Shown here: positions 7,825 through 14,933 of the stretch, piece after piece
Numbering within the stretch: position 1 is the first letter of the stretch
How the letters are laid out: every line of letters begins with the position of its first letter
Source: an uncultured Eggerthella sp.
GTDB taxonomy: Bacteria > Actinomycetota > Coriobacteriia > Coriobacteriales > Eggerthellaceae
Assembly (NCBI GenBank): GCA_902464295.1
Contig: CABQIW010000022.1
Coordinates: forward strand, 1-37,019
Direction: 5' to 3'
DNA length: 37,019 bases
The notes under the pieces: model-generated
What the model was told of the DNA's origin: nothing
The model's database searches: none
The model's input: only the letters and a program-made list of their open reading frames with translations
Program-made: the position numbers and the translations under genes

Positions 7825-9456
7825 TCAACTTTGCTCCTTAGGCGGTGAATCGCTGCTGTGAGCATCAGCGGATGCAGCTTGCTTTTGAGCAGGTTCGTCT
7901 TTCGCCGGTGCTGGAGCACTTGAAGAAGTTGCAGCAGCTGTTGCCAACATCTTCTTGCTGGGAATAGTGGGTGGATCATGGTCGATGCCACCATTCCAAT
8001 GCTTGCGCAAAGCATAAACGACGAACGGTATCGCCACCGAGACCACCCAGCAGATGATCAAGGTTGCCACATAGACCATGCCCGACTGAGCATCAAGCTG
8101 GCTTGGCGGGAAGAACGAAACGACCAATGCGAAGACCGTGAGCAATAAGCCAACGCCAGCCACGATGCATTTGCCAACGGTTCCCCCGAACACGTTGAAG
8201 GCACGTGCGTGATCCTTCCCCTTGAAGACGAGCTTGAAATAACCCAGGAAGAACAGGATGTAGCCAACCAGATAGATGACAACGGTCAAGCCAACCGCAG
8301 TAAGATACGAGATCGAAGAACCCGAACCGCCCGAAAGCGCCATCGAGCCACACAGGACTGCGTCCCAGATGGTAACCACAATACCCTGGATGACCACGAT
8401 CTTCACCGACACTCCGTGCTTGTTGGTCTTGGCCAAGCTACGCGGGATGATGCCCTCGCTTGCAGTATCGAGCAATGCTCGAGAAGGACCAACGATCCAT
8501 GATGAGATCTCGGCAAGCACGCCAGCTGCCAACAAGAAGGCGATCACATACACGAGCCAGCCGATGCCGAAGTGCGCGTCGAAGATATTCGCGAATGCGG
8601 TCACCACACCAGTAGAGAGGTTCGCATCAAGCTGAGCCTCGCTCATCGTCATCGCGACAGCCAAACCACCCAACGTATCGAGCACGATCGTCAAGATGCA
8701 GAGTACGATCATGACCATCGGGTAGATCTTACCCGGATTCTTGAGCTCGTTAACATGAGAAGCACTTGCCTCGACACCAGCAAACGCCAAGATGAACGAA
8801 GCAAAGATAACGAGCGTGCTCACTTTCGTGAAATCTGGAACGAATCCGTTCGCGTCGAAATGAAGCTGTGATACACCACCTGTTGCAAGATACGCCACCA
8901 GACCGATAAGAAGGATGATCGCCGGGATCAAAACGCCTCCGAAGAAGCCGACCTTAGCGATACGAGCCGTTAGCTTCGTTCCTCCAAGCTGGGTAAGCGT
9001 CAATCCCCAAACGATGATCGCAACTCCGATGAACATGACAAGCGGATTGCTGTAGAGCGCATCCCAGCCAACGATGTAGGATATCGCAGCCAAAACGAAG
9101 AATGCCATGGTCACGAACCCGACCGTGATCTGGAACCACTGATAGAACAGCGCCGAGAAGCCCCAGCGCTTACCAAGCGTGTTGCCAACCCAAGCGAAGA
9201 TTCCGCCATTCTCCCATCCTTTGACGGTTGCCATCTCAGCAGCCACGAGCGCGACCGGCAAGAACCAGAACACACCGCCAAGAATCAAGAAGAAGATCAA
9301 ATGGAGGCCAGAAGATGCGAAATTCGGATACGCGTAAACGGTCATGACCATCGAAGCGGTCATGGCAAAGAACCCGCCGAACCCGAGCATCTTCGCTGTC
9401 TGCTTTTTAGAGCTAGATGAATTTGCAGGCGCCACAGAAGTCTTTGATTCACTCAT
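7825..9456 (-). CDS. gadC: APC-family amino-acid transporter, probable glutamate:GABA antiporter
   Basis: A 543-residue membrane protein with about 12 hydrophobic helices of the amino acid-polyamine-organocation fold. The first helix region carries GFGGFFAMTASMVMTVYAYPNFA, and later come the WENGGIFAWVGNTLGKRWGF and SSWIVGPSRALLDTASEG motifs characteristic of the GadC group. Placement directly upstream of gadB supports exchange of extracellular glutamate for intracellular GABA. The last 50 or so residues are hydrophilic and rich in Ala, Ser, Pro and Lys; E. coli GadC has a C-terminal plug there that shuts the channel at neutral pH, but this tail is low-complexity and different. The start at 9456 has GAAAGGGG just upstream; an upstream in-frame start at 9501 would skip it. 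Other amino-acid antiport is possible. Confidence 0.85.
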   Translation of the reverse strand: MSESKTSVAPANSSSSKKQTAKMLGFGGFFAMTASMVMTVYAYPNFASSGLHLIFFLILGGVFWFLPVALVAAEMATVKGWENGGIFAWVGNTLGKRWGFSALFYQWFQITVGFVTMAFFVLAAISYIVGWDALYSNPLVMFIGVAIIVWGLTLTQLGGTKLTARIAKVGFFGGVLIPAIILLIGLVAYLATGGVSQLHFDANGFVPDFTKVSTLVIFASFILAFAGVEASASHVNELKNPGKIYPMVMIVLCILTIVLDTLGGLAVAMTMSEAQLDANLSTGVVTAFANIFDAHFGIGWLVYVIAFLLAAGVLAEISSWIVGPSRALLDTASEGIIPRSLAKTNKHGVSVKIVVIQGIVVTIWDAVLCGSMALSGGSGSSISYLTAVGLTVVIYLVGYILFFLGYFKLVFKGKDHARAFNVFGGTVGKCIVAGVGLLLTVFALVVSFFPPSQLDAQSGMVYVATLIICWVVSVAIPFVVYALRKHWNGGIDHDPPTIPSKKMLATAAATSSSAPAPAKDEPAQKQAASADAHSSDSPPKEQS

Positions 9457-9565
9457 TTTTCCCACCCCTTTCAAAATCACGCCGAGCGCCTCCAAGCACA
9501 TCGGCTTTTTTCTTTATCCTTACCATGCCACTTTTTGCTGTTCATGGACGGTATTGTGAGACTGT

Positions 9566-9593
9566 CGTAAGGTATGTTGATTAAACGTAAGGT
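9566..9593. repeat. Direct repeat upstream of gadC, possible regulator site
   Basis: CGTAAGGT occurs exactly twice, at 9566-9573 and 9586-9593, with starts 20 bases apart (about two helical turns), in the 227-base gap between the permease gene and gadC. Evenly phased direct repeats upstream of a gene often bind a dimeric activator. A -10/-35 pair could not be placed confidently in this gap. Confidence 0.35.
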
Positions 9594-9613
9594 CTATGCA
9601 ACAGCTTAGAAAC

Positions 9614-9655
9614 AATCTCAAAAGTGAGCCCCTGCGCGCTTTGCACAAGGGGCTC
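9614..9655 (-). terminator. Terminator after the second amino-acid permease
   Basis: GAGCCCCT (9626-9633) pairs with AGGGGCTC (9648-9655), giving an 8-base-pair GC-rich stem with a 14-base loop. On the minus strand a short run of four T follows. It sits 28 bases after the permease stop and separates that gene from gadC. Confidence 0.65.
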
Positions 9656-9683
9656 TTCAGCGATGTTCAGCTGCATGAATCTT

Positions 9684-11135
9684 CTATTCCATGGTTATTT
9701 TGCGTTTGAGGACGCGGGTGGTCACTAGATAGTAGACGATGCCGATGATGATCCATATTATGCCGATCGTGTGCGAGGTTGGATCGAGCGAGACGAAGAT
9801 CGCACCGACGATGATCGCTCCGACGATCGGGCAGATAAGAAGCCGCATCGGGTTCGTATGGTCCTTGCCCTTCACCCAGAAATGCCAAACTACGCACACG
9901 TTCAAGATCACATAGGAGGCAAGAGCACCGAAGTTCACGACCTTCGCCAGACCATCCATGCCGATGTTCAAGAAGAACGGCAGAAGCACGAGCGAAAGAG
10001 CGGAAACGAAGAGCGTTGCCACCAGCGGCACGCCACGCTTCTTGTCCATCTTCGCAAGTGGTTTCGGAAGCGACCCGCTCTTGCCCATCACATAGAGCAC
10101 GCGCGAAACCGAAACCTGAGCGACCAAACCCGTGAAAACACCCTGAGCGAGCGCGACCGCCAAAGCACAGAGCTGGCCGAACCATTTGCCACCCACCAAT
10201 TCAGCGATAAGGTAGAACCCGTTCGTTTCGTTGGAACGGCAGAGTTCGCCAGTAGGATCGACGCAGGTTGCGATGTAGCACGTGAATGTAAAGAGGACCG
10301 CCAAGATGATGACCATGATCATCATCGCGCGCGGAGGGCCACTGCGCTCATTCTTAGCCTCTTCAGTAAGCGTGGCCACGCAGCCGAACCCAACGAACGA
10401 GAACACTGCGAGCGACACGGCGCTCAACATCGATGGCATGGTGAACTTCGATGGGTCGAAGAAGGCATCGAGCGTGAAGCCCGATGTATCAGGGTGAGAG
10501 AGTATGAAGGAGATGCCGAACACGAGGAACATTCCCAACACGATGCATTCGCACACGAGTGCGATCTTATTCACGATCATGGTCGTTTGGATACCGCGTG
10601 AGGCGACTACGAGCACGATAGCCAAGAAGATCAAGCACCACGCCCACACAGGCACTGCGGGCACGTATTGATGAAGCGGTTCAGCAGCGATGATGAAGAC
10701 CATGTCGGGCGAAATAAGGTACTGAAGGAGCATGAGCCAACCAGCGATGAAGCCGATCGCGCTTCCCAAACTCTTCGATGCGTAGGTATAGATCGAACCC
10801 GATGAGGGAAAGGTCTTGATCATGATGCCGAATGAAAGCACCGTGAAGAACATCGCAACGAAGGCGATAAGATATGCCATCGATGCCATGCCATTCGAGG
10901 CGTTCGCCACCCCACCATAGATGCTGAAGGGCGCGATAGGTACCATGAAGATAAGGCCGTAGATGACCATATCGAAGATGGAAAGCGTGCGCTTGAAGCC
11001 ATCGTTATCTTTCGGACTGTTTTGATCTTGCGTTAAAACCGTTTGAGCATTCGCTGTTGAAGCGCGCTTAACCGTCGCACTACTCGTTGAAGGAGAGCTT
11101 ATTGACGCAACGCTCTTTCCTACGTTCTTGTCCAT
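9684..11135 (-). CDS. APC-family amino-acid permease
   Basis: A 483-residue transporter with about 12 hydrophobic segments starting near residue 45. The first helix carries IFDMVIYGLIFMVPIAPFSIYGG, a typical APC unwound-helix region, and SSGSIYTYASKSLG and FVGFGCVATLTEEAKN are family motifs. The 40-residue N-terminal tail is hydrophilic and rich in Ser, Thr and Asn. It belongs to the same superfamily as the gadC product but is clearly a different subgroup; amino-acid specificity cannot be read from sequence. The start at 11135 is supported by GAGGGGG upstream; a longer open frame to 11261 has no ribosome-binding site. It has its own terminator and a long, structured leader, so it is probably a single-gene transcript. 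Import of glutamate or another amino acid to feed the gad pair is possible but unproven. Confidence 0.87.
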   Translation of the reverse strand: MDKNVGKSVASISSPSTSSATVKRASTANAQTVLTQDQNSPKDNDGFKRTLSIFDMVIYGLIFMVPIAPFSIYGGVANASNGMASMAYLIAFVAMFFTVLSFGIMIKTFPSSGSIYTYASKSLGSAIGFIAGWLMLLQYLISPDMVFIIAAEPLHQYVPAVPVWAWCLIFLAIVLVVASRGIQTTMIVNKIALVCECIVLGMFLVFGISFILSHPDTSGFTLDAFFDPSKFTMPSMLSAVSLAVFSFVGFGCVATLTEEAKNERSGPPRAMMIMVIILAVLFTFTCYIATCVDPTGELCRSNETNGFYLIAELVGGKWFGQLCALAVALAQGVFTGLVAQVSVSRVLYVMGKSGSLPKPLAKMDKKRGVPLVATLFVSALSLVLLPFFLNIGMDGLAKVVNFGALASYVILNVCVVWHFWVKGKDHTNPMRLLICPIVGAIIVGAIFVSLDPTSHTIGIIWIIIGIVYYLVTTRVLKRKITME

Positions 11136-11195
11136 TTCAGCCCCCTCATCCTGAATCGCAAACACACGATAGACAAAAGAAAAATTGATTGCCCT

Positions 11196-11297
11196 ATCTA
11201 CGGTGATCAGCGCCGAGCGCGAGACACGAGGTTCCCCGCTTCCCTGCTCAGGAACCTGCAAGATGCAGGTTCTTTCGTGCGTCGCTGCTTTGCTTGG
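11196..11297 (-). ncRNA. Proximal structured domain of the permease leader, with mutually exclusive hairpins
   Basis: In minus-strand RNA, GAACCUGCA (11264-11272 read backwards) pairs with UGCAGGUUC over 9 base pairs around a 3-base loop. The second arm can instead pair through AGGUUCC with GGAACCU (plus 11229-11235 and 11251-11257). Outer helices CACGA/UCGUG and CAGCG/CGCUG can enclose both. It lies 60 to 160 bases ahead of the permease start. Alternative pairing is the hallmark of a switch, but no ligand class was recognised. Confidence 0.3.
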
Positions 11298-11328
11298 GTT
11301 TTATTACTAACGAATTTAGTCAGCAAAG

Positions 11329-11393
11329 AGTCACCTCGTTGCCTCTCTCTCCGCTGACCTTCGCAACTATCTCTCTCGACCTTAGCGGTGACT
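11329..11393 (-). ncRNA. Distal structured domain of the permease leader, possible pseudoknot
   Basis: A 7-base-pair helix AGUCACC/GGUGACU (plus 11329-11335 with 11387-11393) closes a 51-base interior. Inside, CCGCU/AGCGG (11351-11355 with 11384-11388) and GUUGC/GCAAC (11338-11342 with 11363-11367) are interleaved, so they form a pseudoknot or exclude one another. The interior contains two purine-rich GAGAGAG tracts, each after an AAGGUC. No open reading frame with a ribosome-binding site covers it. Strand and function are inferred from its place upstream of the permease. Confidence 0.3.
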
Positions 11394-11418
11394 TGTTTCG
11401 AAGGTGATGCGCTTTGAC

Positions 11419-11447
11419 ATTCTGTGTAAAAATCGTTACCTGGTAAA
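11419..11447 (-). promoter_or_regulatory. Candidate promoter of the permease leader
   Basis: On the minus strand TTTACC (11442-11447), a 17-base spacer and CAGAAT (11419-11424) match the consensus hexamers at four positions each. A start near 11412 would give an untranslated leader of about 277 bases covering both structured domains. Confidence 0.25.
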
Positions 11448-11489
11448 ACGCATGAAGAACCACCCCTCGCACGTCGATATCTATCTGAT

Positions 11490-11517
11490 TTGACAGAAAT
11501 AACAAGGCGCGTAGAAT
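11490..11517 (+). promoter_or_regulatory. Promoter of ssrA
   Basis: TTGACA (11490-11495) is a perfect -35, with a 16-base spacer to TAGAAT (11512-11517). Transcription would start near 11524, giving a precursor with about 72 bases of 5' leader. That leader contains two small hairpins (11528-11541 and 11559-11579) before the RNase P cleavage site at 11596. Confidence 0.75.
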
Positions 11518-11595
11518 AGTGACTCCGCAGATGTGCATCTGCACAGCACCTTGAAAACAACGCAACTACCTTTTGCGTTCGTTCTCTCCATCTTT

Positions 11596-11967
11596 GGGGG
11601 CGACTGGTTTCGACATGGTAGGTTGGATATGAAGAGCAGGTCGTGGTCTCCTCGCCACGTTAAACAGGGGTACTGTCAAATTTAATTGGCAAAGCTAAAA
11701 CTCAGAGCGCTCCTGCGCTCGCCATGGCTGCTTAATCTAGCCAGGCTGTCAACCCAGGGTATGTTTCCGACCCTGGCGCGATATCATCTTTAGGGGACTG
11801 CTGTCTCGTACGTCGTTGGTATGACGAGACTCAAGACTGAACCAGCTAGGATGCGTTATTGTGTGTCGATGCACGCGACGTATCCGAAACCTAATCACCG
11901 ACTAAGCTTGTAGTGCTTCATTGATGATCTAGTATGGACCGGAGTTCGACTCTCCGCGCCTCCACCA
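11596..11967 (+). ncRNA. ssrA: Transfer-messenger RNA (tmRNA)
   Basis: This 372-base RNA rescues stalled ribosomes: it acts as alanyl-tRNA, then as mRNA for a degradation tag. The 5' end GGGGGCG pairs over seven bases (one G-U) with CGCCTCC before the encoded ACCA at 11964-11967. The conserved GACTGGTTTCGAC block follows the 5' end, and GGAGTTCGACTCTCC forms the T arm. The tag reading frame runs from about 11688 to the TAA at 11733-11735 and reads GKAKTQSAPALAMAA, starting with GK as in many Firmicutes but ending AMAA instead of the usual ALAA. The resume codon is inferred by analogy. It is transcribed opposite to nearly all neighbours, from its own promoter, and ends at a strong terminator. 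Confidence 0.97.
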
Positions 11968-11975
11968 TAACTATT

Positions 11976-12005
11976 AAAATGCCCACGTGTAGCGTGGGCA
12001 TTTTT
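11976..12005 (+). terminator. Terminator of ssrA
   Basis: TGCCCACG (11980-11987) pairs with CGTGGGCA (11993-12000) around a 5-base loop, flanked by AAAA and TTTTT, so the stem extends to about 12 base pairs and ends in a T-run. Confidence 0.92.
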
Positions 12006-12100
12006 ATTAGTTATTGACAGGTTAGGAGGTCGTACCATGTTCGACTGACAATGTAAGCATTAGCGAGCACCGCCTGCAGCGAGCGTCAAGATGGCGCGAC

Positions 12101-12131
12101 AAAAAATGACCTCCCGAAGGAGGTCATTTTT
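12101..12131. terminator. Bidirectional terminator between ssrA and ppdK
   Basis: AATGACCTCC and GGAGGTCATT form a 10-base-pair stem around the tetraloop CGAA (about 12105-12128), with six A before it and a T-run after it. It can end transcription on both strands; its main job is to end ppdK, whose stop lies 43 bases upstream on the minus strand. Confidence 0.9.
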
Positions 12132-12173
12132 ATATGCTTTGCGTTCAAGCGTGCGAAACGTGCACAGCAAGAA

Positions 12174-14894
12174 CTATTTGTCTGCCAACGCAGCCTGAGC
12201 AGCAGCCAAGCGAGCCAGCGGCACGCGATACGGTGAGCAAGAAACATAGTCGAGACCGATGCCGTAGAAGATCTTAACGGAATCAGGATCGCCACCATGC
12301 TCGCCGCAAACGCCGCAAACGATATCAGGATTGCCTTCGTGGCCAAGCTCAACACCCATCTCGACGAGCTTCGCAACACCCGGATCGACCGTAGCGAAGG
12401 GGTTGTAAGGCAGGATACGCTCTGCGAGGTACTGCGGGACGAATTCAGACTCAACATCGTCACGCGAGAAGCCGAACGTGGTCTGCGTGAGGTCGTTCGT
12501 ACCGAATGAGAAGAAATCGGCTGCTTGAGCGATCTCGTTCGCGGTAACCGCAGCACGCGGAAGCTCGATCATGGTGCCGATCGGGATCTCAAGTTCGACG
12601 CCTTCAGCAGCGGCAACTTCAGCGATAACCTCTTCAGCAAGTGCACGAAGCTTCTCAAGTTCGGGCTTCACGGAAACGAGCGGGATCATGATCTCAGGTT
12701 TAGGATCGAAGCCTTCCTTCTTCAGCTGAGCCATTGCGGTTGCAATAGCACGAACCTGCATGCGTGGGAGCACCGGATAGGTGATAGCCAAACGGCAGCC
12801 ACGAAGACCAAGCATCGGGTTCTGCTCAGCGAAGCTGTCGATCTGCTCCATAAGGTGACGCTTCTGAGCGATGACGGCAGGATCTGCGCCAGTTGCCTCA
12901 AGACGAGCGATCTCTACGTCGAGCGCACGCGGACTCTCAAGGAACTCATGCAGCGGCGGATCGAGCAGGCGAACGATGACGGGCAGGCCGTCCATTGCCT
13001 TGAACATGCCCAGGAAATCGCCCGTTTGAGCAGCGAAGAGATCGGAAACAGCCTTTTCGCGGATGGATTCATCTTCATTGAGGATGAAGGTTTGGATGAT
13101 CTGCTTGCGATCGCCCAAGAACATGTGCTCGGTACGGCACAGGCCAATGCCCTGAGCGCCGAAGGAACGAGCAAGCTCTGCATCTTCAGGGTTATCAGCG
13201 TTAGCGCGAACACCCATGGTGCGCACTTCGTCTGCCCATTCAAGGATGGTGTCAAGATCGCCTGCAAGCTCGGGCTGAACGAGCTCGACTGCGCCGAGCA
13301 CGACGATACCCGTAGTACCATCGAGCGAGATCATATCGCCTTCACGGATAACAAGATCAGTACCAGCGATGGTCGCCTGCTTCGCATCAGCATCGATCTT
13401 CAACGCATCGACACCGCATACGCACGGTGCGCCCATGCCACGAGCGATAACCGCAGCGTGGGAGGTCTTACCACCATGAGAGGTAAGGATACCTTCAGCA
13501 GCGATCATGCCAGCAAGGTCGTCCGGCGTGGTCTCCCAACGAACGAGCACGGTCTTGCGACCTTCAGCCTCTGCTTCAACGGCTGCTTCAGCGGAGAAGA
13601 CCGCTTCGCCCACTGCAGCACCTGGAGATGCGTTGAGGCCAGTTGCAACCACATCGTATTCAGCATCAGCATCGAACTGCGGATGGAGGAGCTGATCGAG
13701 CTGTTCAGGATCGACACGCATGACAGCCTCTTCTTTGGTGATGAGGCCCTCTTCGACCATGGCGATCGCGATGTGGAGCGCTGCCGCAGCAGTACGCTTG
13801 CCAACGCGCGTCTGGAGCATCCAGAGTTTGCCCTGCTCGATGGTGAACTCGATATCGCACATATCGCGGAAGTGATTCTCGAGCAGCGTGAAGACGCCTT
13901 CGAGCTCTTTGCCTGCTTCTTCGAGACCCGGGGTGTTCTTAAGGTCGGCGATAGGTGAGGTATTACGGATACCAGCAACAACGTCTTCGCCCTGAGCGTT
14001 TACCAGGTAATCGCCGTAGAATTCCTTATCGCCATTCGCAGGGTTACGGGTGAACGCAACGCCAGTAGCGGACGTGTCGCCCTTGTTGCCGAAGATCATG
14101 GACTGCACGTTAACCGCCGTGCCCAGATCATCGGAGATCTTGTTCTGCTTACGATAGAGCGTTGCGCGTGGGTTGTTCCAGCTGCCGAACACCGCTTCGA
14201 TAGCGAGCTGGAGCTGAACATCGGGGTCTTGAGGGAATTGCACTTCCCCATCGACAACGAGAGAAGGATATTCGTTAGCATCGACGTTCTCAGTGAAGAT
14301 GCGCTTGAACTGCGCAACGAGCTCTTGCAGATCTTCAGCGGTAAGATCGGTATCGGATTCGACACCGCGATCGCGCTTCATAACGTTGATGGCATTCTCG
14401 AACAGATCGCCATCAAGATCCATAACGACGTTGGAGAACATCTGGATGAAGCGGCGGTAAGAGTCCCACGCAAAACGGGGATTTTCCGTCTGCTTGATGA
14501 GACCGTTGATCGACTCATCGTTAAGACCAAGGTTCAAGACCGTGTCCATCATGCCTGGCATGGACATGGGAGCGCCGGAACGAACGGAGACGAGCAGCGG
14601 ATCCTCTGCATCGCCGATCTTCTTACCAATACGGTTCTCAAGATCTTCACGATATTCCTGGATGGTGTCGAGAACACCTTCTGGCCAGGTATTATCCGCA
14701 TTTGCATACTCCATGCAGGTTTGACAAGAAATAGTAAAACCGGGAGGTACCGGAAGGCCGATGTTCGCCATTTCAGCAAGGTTCGCACCTTTGCCACCGA
14801 GGATCGCCTTCATGTTGGTGTTACCCTCAGTAACATTGTTACCCTGTGCATCTTTACCGAAGGCATAGACGCGTTTCACTTGGTCAGTCACCAT
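12174..14894 (-). CDS. ppdK: Pyruvate, phosphate dikinase
   Basis: A 906-residue enzyme interconverting pyruvate, ATP and phosphate with phosphoenolpyruvate, AMP and pyrophosphate. It can serve glycolysis or gluconeogenesis. The N-terminal ATP-grasp domain starts with GGKGANLAEMANIGLPVPPGF (about 30-50). The central phosphohistidine domain has GGKTSHAAVIARGMG, with catalytic His479 and, two residues before it, Thr477, the residue reversibly phosphorylated by PDRP regulators. The C-terminal PEP/pyruvate barrel includes GLCRTEHMF and GTNDLTQ and a Cys-containing VCGVCGEHGGD. Length is normal for the bacterial family. AAGGAG precedes the ATG. The gene follows the regulator gene by 39 bases and is the last gene before a strong terminator, so enzyme and regulator are almost certainly co-expressed. 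Confidence 0.98.
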   Translation of the reverse strand: MVTDQVKRVYAFGKDAQGNNVTEGNTNMKAILGGKGANLAEMANIGLPVPPGFTISCQTCMEYANADNTWPEGVLDTIQEYREDLENRIGKKIGDAEDPLLVSVRSGAPMSMPGMMDTVLNLGLNDESINGLIKQTENPRFAWDSYRRFIQMFSNVVMDLDGDLFENAINVMKRDRGVESDTDLTAEDLQELVAQFKRIFTENVDANEYPSLVVDGEVQFPQDPDVQLQLAIEAVFGSWNNPRATLYRKQNKISDDLGTAVNVQSMIFGNKGDTSATGVAFTRNPANGDKEFYGDYLVNAQGEDVVAGIRNTSPIADLKNTPGLEEAGKELEGVFTLLENHFRDMCDIEFTIEQGKLWMLQTRVGKRTAAAALHIAIAMVEEGLITKEEAVMRVDPEQLDQLLHPQFDADAEYDVVATGLNASPGAAVGEAVFSAEAAVEAEAEGRKTVLVRWETTPDDLAGMIAAEGILTSHGGKTSHAAVIARGMGAPCVCGVDALKIDADAKQATIAGTDLVIREGDMISLDGTTGIVVLGAVELVQPELAGDLDTILEWADEVRTMGVRANADNPEDAELARSFGAQGIGLCRTEHMFLGDRKQIIQTFILNEDESIREKAVSDLFAAQTGDFLGMFKAMDGLPVIVRLLDPPLHEFLESPRALDVEIARLEATGADPAVIAQKRHLMEQIDSFAEQNPMLGLRGCRLAITYPVLPRMQVRAIATAMAQLKKEGFDPKPEIMIPLVSVKPELEKLRALAEEVIAEVAAAEGVELEIPIGTMIELPRAAVTANEIAQAADFFSFGTNDLTQTTFGFSRDDVESEFVPQYLAERILPYNPFATVDPGVAKLVEMGVELGHEGNPDIVCGVCGEHGGDPDSVKIFYGIGLDYVSCSPYRVPLARLAAAQAALADK

Positions 14895-14933
14895 GTTCTC
14901 CTTAAACGAATACTAATCCCTCTCCATCCGCAA

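Noticed and set aside
11136..11595. T-box or known amino-acid riboswitch in the permease leader
   Set aside because: The conserved GGTGGNACCGCG antiterminator core of a T-box is absent, and glycine, lysine and glutamine riboswitch cores were not recognised. The structures are therefore reported only as unclassified.
11940..11967. A separate tRNA gene at the end of ssrA
   Set aside because: The T-arm and CCA end belong to the tRNA-like domain of tmRNA; the matching acceptor strand is at 11596-11602, not nearby.
12525..13958. A 477-codon open frame on the plus strand antisense to ppdK
   Set aside because: It is fully covered by a normal pyruvate phosphate dikinase; no motif or start signal supports it. 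The same holds for long plus-strand frames opposite glyS, glyQ, smc and plsX.
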